From the NCBI RefSeq assembly GCF_019331735.1, contig NZ_JAHBBH010000004.1:62001-126000 (forward strand): a stretch of DNA of 64,000 bases. The letters are read 5' to 3'. Below the pieces are notes generated by a model. It saw nothing but the letters and a program-made list of their open reading frames with translations, did no database searches and was not told the origin of the DNA. This document shows, one piece after another, positions 33,505-41,840 of this stretch (position 1 is the first letter of the stretch; each line of letters starts with the position of its first letter). The stretch comes from Bifidobacterium miconis (GTDB lineage: Bacteria; Actinomycetota; Actinomycetes; Actinomycetales; Bifidobacteriaceae). The position numbers and the translations under genes were made by a program.

Positions 33505-34692
33505 ATGAAGAAAAGTCTGCTTGCGCTGGCCGCCGGCTCGTTCATCCTCGGCGCCGCGGAATTCGTGATGATGGGTATCCTGCCGCAGGCCGCGGCCGCG
33601 ACGAACGTCGACATCCCCACCGCCGGCCACTATATCTCCTCGTACGCGCTCGGCGTGTGCTTCGGCACGTTCATGCTGGTCTTCGGCCGCAAAACGCCGC
33701 CGAAGAAGCTCATCATCCTGTTCATGATCATCGCGTTCGTCGGCAACGCGCTGTCCGCATGCGCGCTCAACGCGCCCATGCTGCTCGTCACGCGGTTCAT
33801 CGCCGGCCTGCCGCACGGCGCGTTCTTCGGCACGGCCACGGTCGTCGCGAAGGAACTTGCCGACCCCGGCAAGGAAGCGCAGTCCGTGTCGATGATGGTC
33901 GCCGGCCAGACCGTTGCGAACATGCTCGGTGTGCCGGCCGGAACGCTTATGGCCGAATTCCTCTCGTGGCGCCTCACGTTCGCGTTCCTTGCCGCGTGGG
34001 CCGTGATGACGGTCGTGCTCGTGGCCGCATGGGTGCCGCAGGTCGCGCCGATCAAGGACGCCGGCATCCGCGGCCAGTTCCGTTTCCTCACCAAGATCGG
34101 CCCGTGGCTGATCATCGCGGCGATCTTCACCGGCAACGCCGGCGTGTTCTGCTGGTGGAGCTACGTCTCGCCGTGGCTGCAGAAGACCGGCGGCTGGCAG
34201 TCCGAGCTCGTGCCGCTGTTCATGATGCTCGCCGGATTCGGCATGGTCGTCGGCGGTCTGATCGGCGGCTGGGTCACCGATCATTGGCGTCACGCCGGCA
34301 CCGCCTCGCTCGGCCAGACGATCTCGTGCATCGGACTGCTGATGGTGCTCCTCTTGCCCGGCAACCACGCGACGACCACGATGCTCACGTTCTGGATCGC
34401 GTTCGGTTTGTTCTTCGTCAACGCGCCGCAGCTGCTGCTCATGGCCGAGGCCGGTCAGGGCGGCGGCGAGCTGATCGCCGGCGCGGCCGCACAGGTCGCG
34501 TTCAATTTCGGCAATGCGGTCGGCTCGGCGGTCGGCGGCATGACGCTCAACGCGTTCGCCATGGACTACCGGTTCACCGGTCTAGCCGGACTGCCGCTGA
34601 GCATCCTCGGCGTCGCGCTGCTCGCGCTCTATTCATGGAAGTACGAGACGGACACCGACGCGCTGGAGCGCATGCGCGCGGTTCAGGTGTGA
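33505..34692 (+). CDS. MFS transporter, AraJ/sugar-efflux-like
   Basis: The 395-residue protein has about 12 hydrophobic segments and the drug/sugar exporter opening LLALAAGSFILGAAEFVMMGILP, typical of AraJ/YdhP-type (DHA1) carriers. RFIAGLPHGAFFG is the conserved helix-4 region. The substrate is unknown; sugar or sugar-analogue export is suggested by the LacI-type operator upstream. AGAAGGAACC precedes the ATG. The gene is convergent with the aldehyde dehydrogenase gene, with a long shared hairpin between them. Confidence 0.87.
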   Translation: MKKSLLALAAGSFILGAAEFVMMGILPQAAAATNVDIPTAGHYISSYALGVCFGTFMLVFGRKTPPKKLIILFMIIAFVGNALSACALNAPMLLVTRFIAGLPHGAFFGTATVVAKELADPGKEAQSVSMMVAGQTVANMLGVPAGTLMAEFLSWRLTFAFLAAWAVMTVVLVAAWVPQVAPIKDAGIRGQFRFLTKIGPWLIIAAIFTGNAGVFCWWSYVSPWLQKTGGWQSELVPLFMMLAGFGMVVGGLIGGWVTDHWRHAGTASLGQTISCIGLLMVLLLPGNHATTTMLTFWIAFGLFFVNAPQLLLMAEAGQGGGELIAGAAAQVAFNFGNAVGSAVGGMTLNAFAMDYRFTGLAGLPLSILGVALLALYSWKYETDTDALERMRAVQV

Positions 34693-34721
34693 CGATGGCC
34701 TGACGACGGCATGATGCGGAT

Positions 34722-34774
34722 AATGCGACGGGGGTCGTGACGTGTGATCATCACGTCACGACCCCCGTCGCATT
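34722..34774. terminator. 23-bp perfect hairpin, bidirectional terminator
   Basis: Arms 34722-34744 and 34752-34774 are exact complements (AATGCGACGGGGG... and its mirror) with a 7-nt loop. It lies between convergent MFS and aldehyde dehydrogenase genes. Confidence 0.8.
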
Positions 34775-34779
34775 CCGCG

Positions 34780-36264
34780 TCACTCCATCCCGGCAAACCA
34801 GCCGGACTTCGCCGGCGTCATCTTGAGATTGATCTGCTTGAGCACGGTGTATTCGAGCAGACCGTCCAGCCCGCCGTCCACGCTCATGCCGCTCTGCCGG
34901 TGCGGGCTGACCGCCATGCCGGCAGTGTCCTCCAAGTACGCGTTCGCCCACATGATGCCGGTGTTCACGCCGGAGCACACCCGCAGCGCCCTGCCCAGAT
35001 CCGAGGTGAACACGCCTCCGGCCAACCCGTACCGGGTGCCGTTGGCGAGACGAATCGCCTCTTCTTCGTCCGCGAAAGTCTGCACGGTGAGCACCGGCCC
35101 GAAGATCTCCTCCTGCACCACGCGCATGTCCTGCGTGCAATCGACCAGCACCGTCGGCTCCACGAAATAGCCCTCGCCGAACGCGCCTTCGGCGATCCGG
35201 TGCCCGCCGATCAGGATGCGGGCGCCTTCCTCCACGCCAAGGCGAATATAGTCGAGCACCCGTTCCATGTGCCGCTTCGAGACCATCGGCCCGAATTCCG
35301 TGTCCGGGTCGAGCGGCATGCCGATGCGGATCTTCGGGACACGCTCCTTGAGCATGTCCAGCACCCGTTCGGCCACGCCCTGCTGCACCAGCAGCCGCGA
35401 TCCCGCGATGCACACCTGGCCCTGGCTCAGGAAAATGCCGAACATGAGCCGATCCACCGCCACGTCCAGATCCGCGTCGTCGAACATGATGAACGGCGAT
35501 TTGCCGCCCAGCTCCATGCTGTAGCGTTTCACGCTGGTCGCGGAACGTCCGATGATGTCCCGGCCGGTTTCGGTGCCGCCCGTGAACGTGATCTTCGCAA
35601 CGTCCGGATGCGCGGCGAGCGCCGATCCGACCTCGCCGCCGGAACCCAGCACCAGATTGACACTGCCCGCGGGGAATCCCGCTTCGGCCAGCGCTTCGAA
35701 CATCATCGCCGTAGCCACGGGAGCCAGTGACGACGGCTTGACCACCACCGGGTTGCCGGCGGCCAATGCGGGCGCCATGCCGGCCGCCGTGGTGCCCATC
35801 GAATAGTTCCACGGCGCGATCACGGCGCACACGCCCAGCGGCTCGCGGACGGTCACGGTCATCATGTCGCCGTTTTCGGCAGACGCCTTGCCTTGCAGCT
35901 CGTGCACGAGCGAGGCGTAGTAGCGGAATGCGCCGCTGGCCGCATACACGTCGTCGTATCGCGTTTCCCGGTATACGCGGCCCATGCTGTTGGTTTCCGC
36001 GACCGCAAGCTTCTCGGCCCGCGCCTCGATCAGGTCGGCGGCCTTGACCATGAGTGCCGCACGGTCGTCGGCGGTGAGCGTGCGCCACGCGGACCCCGGG
36101 GCGAACGCGCGTTTGGCCGCCGCGACGGCGTTGTCGACATCGGCTGCGGTGCCGCGTGTCGCCTGTGCGATCACGCGGCCGTTGGCGGGGTTGACGATGT
36201 CGGTGACGTTGCCGGAGTCGGATTCGACCCACTGGCCGTCGATGTACATCGCGATACAGTCCAT
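34780..36264 (-). CDS. NAD(P)-dependent aldehyde dehydrogenase
   Basis: The 494-residue enzyme oxidises an aldehyde to an acid. It has the nucleotide-binding stretch APWNYSMGTTAAGMAPALAAGN, VVKPSSLAP, the catalytic Glu251 in MELGGKSP and the catalytic Cys285 in SQGQVCIAGSR. It resembles betaine/aromatic-aldehyde dehydrogenases in overall layout; the substrate is unknown. GAGGAGCAGCA precedes the ATG at 36264. It begins 40 nt after the GH1 gene in the same direction, so the two are probably one operon, perhaps handling the aldehyde part of an aromatic or alkyl glucoside (inference). Confidence 0.92.
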   Translation of the reverse strand: MDCIAMYIDGQWVESDSGNVTDIVNPANGRVIAQATRGTAADVDNAVAAAKRAFAPGSAWRTLTADDRAALMVKAADLIEARAEKLAVAETNSMGRVYRETRYDDVYAASGAFRYYASLVHELQGKASAENGDMMTVTVREPLGVCAVIAPWNYSMGTTAAGMAPALAAGNPVVVKPSSLAPVATAMMFEALAEAGFPAGSVNLVLGSGGEVGSALAAHPDVAKITFTGGTETGRDIIGRSATSVKRYSMELGGKSPFIMFDDADLDVAVDRLMFGIFLSQGQVCIAGSRLLVQQGVAERVLDMLKERVPKIRIGMPLDPDTEFGPMVSKRHMERVLDYIRLGVEEGARILIGGHRIAEGAFGEGYFVEPTVLVDCTQDMRVVQEEIFGPVLTVQTFADEEEAIRLANGTRYGLAGGVFTSDLGRALRVCSGVNTGIMWANAYLEDTAGMAVSPHRQSGMSVDGGLDGLLEYTVLKQINLKMTPAKSGWFAGME

Positions 36265-36304
36265 TGCTGCTCCTCTCCGGCTCCCATGATGGCAGTATGC
36301 GCCG

Positions 36305-37690
36305 TCAGATGGCGTTGTCCCGCACGATCCGCGCAAACCGCTTGCCGGAATCCTTCCAGATGCGCTCCTGCGTGGCGTAGTCCACGCCGATGATGCCGAA
36401 TCGCTTGGAGTAGCCGAGCGCCCACTCGAAGTTGTCGAGCAGCGACCATGCGTAGTATCCGGTCACGCGCGCGCCGCCGGCGATCGCGTCTGCCACGGCC
36501 CGCACATGTTCTTCGAGATAGTGCACGCGCTTGGGATCGTGGATGATCTTGCCGTTCGGTTCGGCCGGATCCGCGCTCACGGTGTCGTCCCATGCGGAGC
36601 CGTTCTCGGTGATGAGGATGTCGAGTTCCGGATACCGCTTGCTCAGCGCGCACAGCATGTCGTGCAGCACGCGCGGATCCTGGTTCCAGCCCATCGCGGT
36701 CAGCTCGCCGGTCGGCGGCAGGGTTTCGACGATGTCCTGCGCGGGCATGCATGCGCCTTCGGCGACGGCTCCCGGCTTCGCGTGACGGACGCGGGAGGAC
36801 GAATAGTAGTTGACGCCGAGCGAGTTGAGCGGCTGGCAGATGATCGTCTCGTCGCCGTCGCGCACGAACGACCAGTCGGTCACGTCGGACGTGACGTCGA
36901 AGATCTCCGGATCGTAATGTCCGTCGAGCATGGGTCCGAGGAAGACCTCGTTGGCGATCAGATCGGCGCGATGCTTGGCCGCAAGATCGGCCGGCGAGTC
37001 GGTATCCGCGACGTTCGTCGCCAGGTTCAGCGTGACCGACACGTTCGCGGCGTCGCCGAGCTCGGCGCGCACCGCCCGCGCGCCGAGTCCGTGTGCCAGG
37101 TTGAGATGATGCACCGCACGCAGCGCCTTGCCGAAATCCTTGATGCCCGGCGCGTGCACGCCGCTGCCGTAGCCGAGGTACGCGGTACACCACGGTTCGT
37201 TGAGCGTCGTCCATGTGTCGACCCGATCGCCGAACGCACGTGCCAGCGCGCCCGCGTAATCGGCGAATCGCAGCGCGGTGTCGCGGTCCGCCCAGCCGCC
37301 GCGATCCTCGAGATACTGCGGCAGATCCCAGTGGTACAGCGTGACGACCGGCTTGATGCCGGCCTCGCGCAGCGCGTCCAGCAGACGCAGATAATAGTCG
37401 ATTCCGGTCTGATTGACCGGGCCGCCGAACTGCGGCACGATGCGCGACCATGCGACCGAGAAACGGTATGCGCCGATGCCGAGCTGCTTCATCAGTGCGA
37501 TGTCGTCGCGGTAGCGGTGATACTGGTCGCAGGCGAATTCGCCGGACGAACCGTCCGAGATCGTGCCGGGCTTGGCGCAGAACGTGTCCCAGATGCTGGG
37601 AGTGCGGCCGTCCTCGTGGATCGCGCCTTCGACCTGGTACGACGCGGTGGCGGTGCCCCAGGTGAATCCTTGGGGAAATGCAATGGTCAT
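36305..37690 (-). CDS. Beta-glucosidase, glycoside hydrolase family 1
   Basis: The 461-residue GH1 enzyme cleaves beta-glucosides (or related glycosides) in the cytoplasm. The acid/base is Glu165 in TTLNEPW; the nucleophile is Glu362 in ITENGS. The N-terminal GFTWGTATASYQVEGA signature and the SLLDNFEWALGYSKRFGI end are complete. There is no signal peptide. AAGGAACACCATC precedes the ATG. It is transcribed 64 nt after the LacI stop and ahead of the aldehyde dehydrogenase, forming a LacI-GH1-ALDH cluster. Confidence 0.95.
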   Translation of the reverse strand: MTIAFPQGFTWGTATASYQVEGAIHEDGRTPSIWDTFCAKPGTISDGSSGEFACDQYHRYRDDIALMKQLGIGAYRFSVAWSRIVPQFGGPVNQTGIDYYLRLLDALREAGIKPVVTLYHWDLPQYLEDRGGWADRDTALRFADYAGALARAFGDRVDTWTTLNEPWCTAYLGYGSGVHAPGIKDFGKALRAVHHLNLAHGLGARAVRAELGDAANVSVTLNLATNVADTDSPADLAAKHRADLIANEVFLGPMLDGHYDPEIFDVTSDVTDWSFVRDGDETIICQPLNSLGVNYYSSSRVRHAKPGAVAEGACMPAQDIVETLPPTGELTAMGWNQDPRVLHDMLCALSKRYPELDILITENGSAWDDTVSADPAEPNGKIIHDPKRVHYLEEHVRAVADAIAGGARVTGYYAWSLLDNFEWALGYSKRFGIIGVDYATQERIWKDSGKRFARIVRDNAI

Positions 37691-37754
37691 GATGGTGTTC
37701 CTTGCGATGGTGGGTTGGAAATGACGTTCAACAATGTCGATCAGGCGCTGTCGA

Positions 37755-38756
37755 TCAGGCGCTCTCGCGGCGGACCATCGGCGCGGGGAAGATCACGGCC
37801 CGGCGCTTCCACTCCCCTGTCTCCAAACGCTCGACCATCATCTGCGTAGCCGTTTCGGCCATAGTTGCCAACGGTTGGGCGAATGTCGTCAGTCGTGGCG
37901 AGACGACGCGAGCCACATGAAAATCGTCGAATCCGATCAGGGCGACGTCCTCGGGAACCCGTTTGCCGGCGTTGAGCAACGCGCGCAGCGCACCCGCCGC
38001 GATCTCGTCGGACTCGGCGAACACACCATCCACATTGGGATGTTTTTCGAGGATTCGGTTCATTTCGTCCTCGCCTCGCTTGGCCCCATACTCGCCGCAA
38101 ACAAGTGCAACCGGTTCCAGGTCGAGCGCCTTCAATCCGTCCTGCACGCCCTCGGTACGCAGCACCGACGCCTGCATGTCGGTCGGACCGGCGATCACCG
38201 CGATATTGCGGCGACCACGCTTGTACAGCAGTTTGGCGGCGTCATACCCGCCCTGATAATTGTCGACGTCCACATACGGGTAATGCATGGCCGGATGCGG
38301 GGTGCCGATCGACACGATCGGCTTGCCGCTCTGCTCCAACGCGTCCGCAAACGGTTTCGAATAGTGGAAGCTGATCACGACGATGCCGGACGCGCCCGAA
38401 CCGCGCAGCACCTTGAGGAAGCCCTGCGCGTCGTGCGGCTTGGTGAGCGCAAGGAACGGCAGCAGGCCGACCGCGGTGAACGAGGTGGCCAGCTGCGCGA
38501 CCATGCCCGACACGAACGCGTCCCGGAACACGAAATCCGGTTCCTCGGGCACCATGATCGCCACGACGTTCGATTTGCCGGACGTCAGCTGCTTTGCCGC
38601 CTGATTGGGCACGAAATGCAGGGCTTCCGCGGCCTGCCGCACTTTTTGCCGCGTCTTCTCCGATGCCGACCCGCCGCTCAGGGCCCGGGACGCCGTGGAC
38701 ACCGCCACGCCGGCAAGTTTGGCCACATCACGTATGGTGACGGTTTCATCGTCCAT
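37755..38756 (-). CDS. LacI-family transcriptional regulator
   Basis: The 333-residue repressor has its helix-turn-helix at residues ~6-31 (TIRDVAKLAGVAVSTASRALSGGSA) and a complete sensor domain ending FPAPMVRRESA. GGAGGATCGAC precedes the ATG. The operator-like TTGGAAACGCTTCC, 88 nt upstream, suggests self-control; the same core before the MFS gene at 33505 suggests a small regulon that may include GH1 and ALDH. The 37691-37754 gap holds TTGGAA...TTCAA, a weaker match. Confidence 0.92.
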   Translation of the reverse strand: MDDETVTIRDVAKLAGVAVSTASRALSGGSASEKTRQKVRQAAEALHFVPNQAAKQLTSGKSNVVAIMVPEEPDFVFRDAFVSGMVAQLATSFTAVGLLPFLALTKPHDAQGFLKVLRGSGASGIVVISFHYSKPFADALEQSGKPIVSIGTPHPAMHYPYVDVDNYQGGYDAAKLLYKRGRRNIAVIAGPTDMQASVLRTEGVQDGLKALDLEPVALVCGEYGAKRGEDEMNRILEKHPNVDGVFAESDEIAAGALRALLNAGKRVPEDVALIGFDDFHVARVVSPRLTTFAQPLATMAETATQMMVERLETGEWKRRAVIFPAPMVRRESA

Positions 38757-38843
38757 GTCGATCCTCCGGAGACAGTAAGGTTTCAAGGCGCGCCCATTGT
38801 CAGCGCCTCTGCCGTATTTGGCCTCCAGTGTACAAAATCCGTA

Positions 38844-38857
38844 TTGGAAACGCTTCC
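38844..38857 (-). promoter_or_regulatory. LacI-type operator upstream of the LacI gene
   Basis: TTGGAAACGCTTCC, within a 12-bp identity (GTATTGGAAACG) to the site at 33391-33402. One arm is truncated (CTTCCC in place of TTCCAA). Confidence 0.55.
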
Positions 38858-38940
38858 CTTGCGTTTCGTATGGTGATAAGGACGGCAACCGCAATATGTC
38901 CGGCGCGACGCGCGTGCCGGAGCGTACGGGTCAGGATGCG

Positions 38941-39375
38941 TCAGGATACGGTCTGCAGGGATTCCGGAGACGGCACCAAGCTCTTCAAACGTTCCAGCTC
39001 ATGCTCGAGGAACATGATCTTCAACGCCTGTTCGCGAATCAGCACGTCGCGGTAATCGAACCCCGCATCGGCGGAGGAGGCGGCGAACAATCCATCCTGC
39101 GCATCATACTGATCGATCGCGGCCTGCTTCATCAGCTTCGAATTATGACGCCACCGATTGAAGCAGCGCTCGATGCGCTTGTATCCGATCAGCGACGGCG
39201 GCAGACCGGCATTGCGGAAAATCGCCGACGGAGAGCCGCCCGCCCTGTATTTGCGCATGCAATCGACCTTGAACGACTGCGCATACTCGATGCGCACCGG
39301 CGTGGCGTTCTCCACCACCGGCAACGTATTGAGATACTGCACCTGCTGTTCGGTAAACAACCTACGACCAGTCAT
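38941..39375 (-). CDS. HTH-domain protein of unknown function
   Basis: The 144-residue protein resembles small HTH proteins of the transposase-OrfA-like superfamily: TGRRLFTEQQVQYLNTLPVV, YAQSFKVDCMRKYRAGGSPSAIFRNAGLPP and YKRIERCFNRW form the HTH part, and a Leu-rich C-terminal helix (EQALKIMFLEHELERLKSL) could be a coiled coil. No transposase OrfB or terminal repeats are nearby, so I do not call an insertion sequence. Start choice between two ATGs (39375 and 39378) rests on GAGG spacing. It lies downstream of the pilus genes on the same strand. Its role is unknown. Confidence 0.6.
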   Translation of the reverse strand: MTGRRLFTEQQVQYLNTLPVVENATPVRIEYAQSFKVDCMRKYRAGGSPSAIFRNAGLPPSLIGYKRIERCFNRWRHNSKLMKQAAIDQYDAQDGLFAASSADAGFDYRDVLIREQALKIMFLEHELERLKSLVPSPESLQTVS

Positions 39376-39446
39376 CATCACACCTCACATTCCCGACACC
39401 GATTCGATGACGCTCGGCTATCGTCTCGGTCGGCATGATCCGTTGA

Positions 39447-39689
39447 TCACGCTTTGGACTGTCCGCAGGCATATTCATCCTGATGTTCAACCAGCCAATC
39501 ATCCCAAGCGGACTCGGAAAGAATGCCATCGTTTGATTGCTGTATATCGTCGGCGATCTTGTTCACCATTCCCAGCAGTTTCTGGCGCTCACAATTGGTG
39601 ATATTGCCAGCTTTATATGTATCTTCGATCTTTTTCGCGATTTTCTCGATCAAAGCAAACCATTCCACCTGTTGATCATTCCAATCCAT
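39447..39689 (-). CDS. Small acidic hypothetical protein
   Basis: The 80-residue frame opens MDWNDQQVEWFALIEKIAKKIED and looks helical and charged with no membrane segment. It occupies the place after the backbone pilin where a class C sortase gene is usually found, but shows no sortase motif (no TLxTC). AAAGGA lies about 16 nt before the ATG, too far to be convincing. The base composition is lower in GC than the neighbours. Function unknown; it may be an immunity-like or acquired small gene. Confidence 0.45.
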   Translation of the reverse strand: MDWNDQQVEWFALIEKIAKKIEDTYKAGNITNCERQKLLGMVNKIADDIQQSNDGILSESAWDDWLVEHQDEYACGQSKA

Positions 39690-39762
39690 GAAACCAGGGG
39701 CACGTTCCTTTCCGCTCACGCGATTCGGAACACACCCCATAATTATCGATATGCTGTCCGGC

Positions 39763-41679
39763 TCAGCAGGCAAGCGCACTCTTGACGGAACGGGACCTCG
39801 CGTACACGAAGCCGGCACCACCAGCCAGCAGCAGGCCGATCACCGTGAACAGCACCGTGCCGGCGGCACCGGTGAGCGGGAGCTGGGCGATGCTGGTCGC
39901 GTTGAGCACGTCCATCGACGTGGTGATCTTAGTCGTCTCAGTGGGGATGACGGTGTTTGTCAAGGTGCCGTTGTTGACGAAATTGCCGGACACCCAGCCA
40001 CCGCCGGTCACATCGGAGATCGTGTAATTCACCTGAGTGACGGAGACCTTGCGCTGGTAGGAGGTACCGTCGATCTTGGTGGCCGATTCCTCCTGGTAGG
40101 TCGGAGTAATGGTGAGGTAGTACTTCAGGCCGGCGTTGATATGGTCGGCTGGAGCGGCGGTCTCCTCGACCAAGTACTTGCCGGCGGCAAGGCCGGTGAA
40201 CTCAATCTCACCATTGTTGCCGGTCTCCTTGGTATCGGTGAAGGCGTAATCACCGGTAAGAGTGGTGTTGTTGTCATCAATCCGAGTGAGCTTGAACTGA
40301 GCGCCCGACAGCACCGTACCGGTCTCCTTGTCCTTCTTCACGATCTTGTAGTTGAAGTTGAAGACCTTCTCGTGGTCCTCACGCTCGGTGTAGTTCGGGG
40401 CATCAGCGGTGGAATCGACGGACGGGTTGTTGGAGTACTGCACCTTGATGTCGTTGTCTGCGCCCTTCCGGTAGGCGGCGTCAAGCACGGTGGCATTGTA
40501 GGTGATGGTCACGGTAGCGCCGGACCAGTTAGTGTTGTTGTCACCGAGCGCGTACACATCAACTTCCGAGCTGTTCGTGTCGTCTTTCGTCTTGACGGTG
40601 CTGGCGTGTGCGTCGATGAACTTCTTGAGGTTTAGGGTGAAGGAAGTCGCAGAGGCGTCAGTGAAGTCGTACCAATCAGAGTGAGCGTTGTCTTCGGATG
40701 TCGGATCGATGGTGACGGCCTGCTCGGCGTCGGTCAGGGTGATAGTGACCTTCAGCCCGATGGACTTGGCGGTCACAGTATCGGTATTGTTGATCTTCTC
40801 AGTCGGGAAGGCGAGCTTGTTCTGCTCGAGGTTATCCACGAACTTGTAGGTGTAGGTGTCCTTCTTGTAGCCCACGTAGTTCGGAACCTTGCTGTCCACT
40901 GTGTACTTGGCGGTCTTGTTGTTCGGGATGCTGACCTCGTTCACGGTCTTGATCAGCGGGATCTCGTTGTTCTTGACCACGACGGTACCGTCCGAGCTGT
41001 TCGTAAACAGCGACTGGGTCATCGCAGTGTCCTTAAACACGCCGGTGCCCACAAGAATCGGGATGGAACGGGTCCACGTCTTGGCCGCCGTATCCGTGGC
41101 GTTCATCGGATAATCAGTGCTATCAGTGATGAGATACAAGCCCTTGGAGAGTCCAGAAACTTCGAGCGTGCTGTCATTACCAGAACCGCCCAGCTGCGCG
41201 CCCCAAGTGCCGGCGCCTGTGTCCTGCTGATACGCCTGGGAAGCAGCCACGTTCTGCACGAACTTGCGCAGCTGGCCCGACCACGGAGCGGCGGACGAAT
41301 CGTTGATGTGCTGCGCGACCCACGCCATCGCGTCGCCATCATCATTTGTCGTGTACCTGTCATCGTTATTGGTGGCGTCGCTCGTAGCGCTGGTCAAGGC
41401 GGTTTCGATCGCGGACTTCAACCCGGCATTGGTTGTGGTCGTCACGGCAATGCCGGCAGGCTGAATTGTCGCCGCACCATAATCAGCAAGTTTGACGGCC
41501 TTGAACGAGCGCCCGGTCAATGCTGCTACGGAGCCCTTCAGTGTGATGGTGGTGCCAAACGTGACCTTGTCTTCCTGAGCAGTTGGCGCGTTTTCGGCAT
41601 TGGCGACGGTGCTGAGGGCTAGGCCGCTGAGCAGGGTGGCCGCGGCGGCGACGCCTGCCAGTACTTGTTTCATCTTCAT
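39763..41679 (-). CDS. Major (backbone) pilin with isopeptide domains, LPLTG-anchored
   Basis: The 638-residue surface protein has a signal peptide (MKMKQVLAGVAAAATLL, cleavage after ANA near 28), a region with the pilin-type lysine (GTVVVKNNEIPLIKTV, ~260), Cna-B/SpaA-like domains with the E-box GKYLVEETAAP (about 540-550) and a C-terminal LPLTG, hydrophobic stretch and RSRSVK tail. It would be polymerised by a pilus sortase into the fibre shaft. AAAGAGAACC lies about 9 nt before the ATG. Paired with the tip-type gene upstream. No sortase gene follows. Confidence 0.88.
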   Translation of the reverse strand: MKMKQVLAGVAAAATLLSGLALSTVANAENAPTAQEDKVTFGTTITLKGSVAALTGRSFKAVKLADYGAATIQPAGIAVTTTTNAGLKSAIETALTSATSDATNNDDRYTTNDDGDAMAWVAQHINDSSAAPWSGQLRKFVQNVAASQAYQQDTGAGTWGAQLGGSGNDSTLEVSGLSKGLYLITDSTDYPMNATDTAAKTWTRSIPILVGTGVFKDTAMTQSLFTNSSDGTVVVKNNEIPLIKTVNEVSIPNNKTAKYTVDSKVPNYVGYKKDTYTYKFVDNLEQNKLAFPTEKINNTDTVTAKSIGLKVTITLTDAEQAVTIDPTSEDNAHSDWYDFTDASATSFTLNLKKFIDAHASTVKTKDDTNSSEVDVYALGDNNTNWSGATVTITYNATVLDAAYRKGADNDIKVQYSNNPSVDSTADAPNYTEREDHEKVFNFNYKIVKKDKETGTVLSGAQFKLTRIDDNNTTLTGDYAFTDTKETGNNGEIEFTGLAAGKYLVEETAAPADHINAGLKYYLTITPTYQEESATKIDGTSYQRKVSVTQVNYTISDVTGGGWVSGNFVNNGTLTNTVIPTETTKITTSMDVLNATSIAQLPLTGAAGTVLFTVIGLLLAGGAGFVYARSRSVKSALAC

Positions 41680-41786
41680 GATGATGGTTCTCTTTCTTCC
41701 TGATTGGTGAGTAACTGTTCTGCAATCGCGGAGGCCGGAGCCGTTACCGACCCGCGCGATCCGCAAATCCTTGATCGAGTCCGGGC

Positions 41787-41814
41787 GGGGAGTCGCGGGC
41801 ATACCGCACTCCCC
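41787..41814 (-). terminator. Hairpin between the two pilin genes
   Basis: GGGGAGT and GCGG pair with CCGC and ACTCCCC around GCATA; outer bases extend it. It lies between the tip and backbone genes with no T-run, so it may act as an attenuator or stabiliser that sets the tip-to-shaft ratio. Confidence 0.45.
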
Positions 41815-41840
41815 CGGTCGGACCGTGAGCGTGACGTTCG

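Noticed and set aside
38941..39375. Insertion sequence (OrfA of an IS3-like element)
   Set aside because: No OrfB, no terminal inverted repeats and no target duplication are visible.
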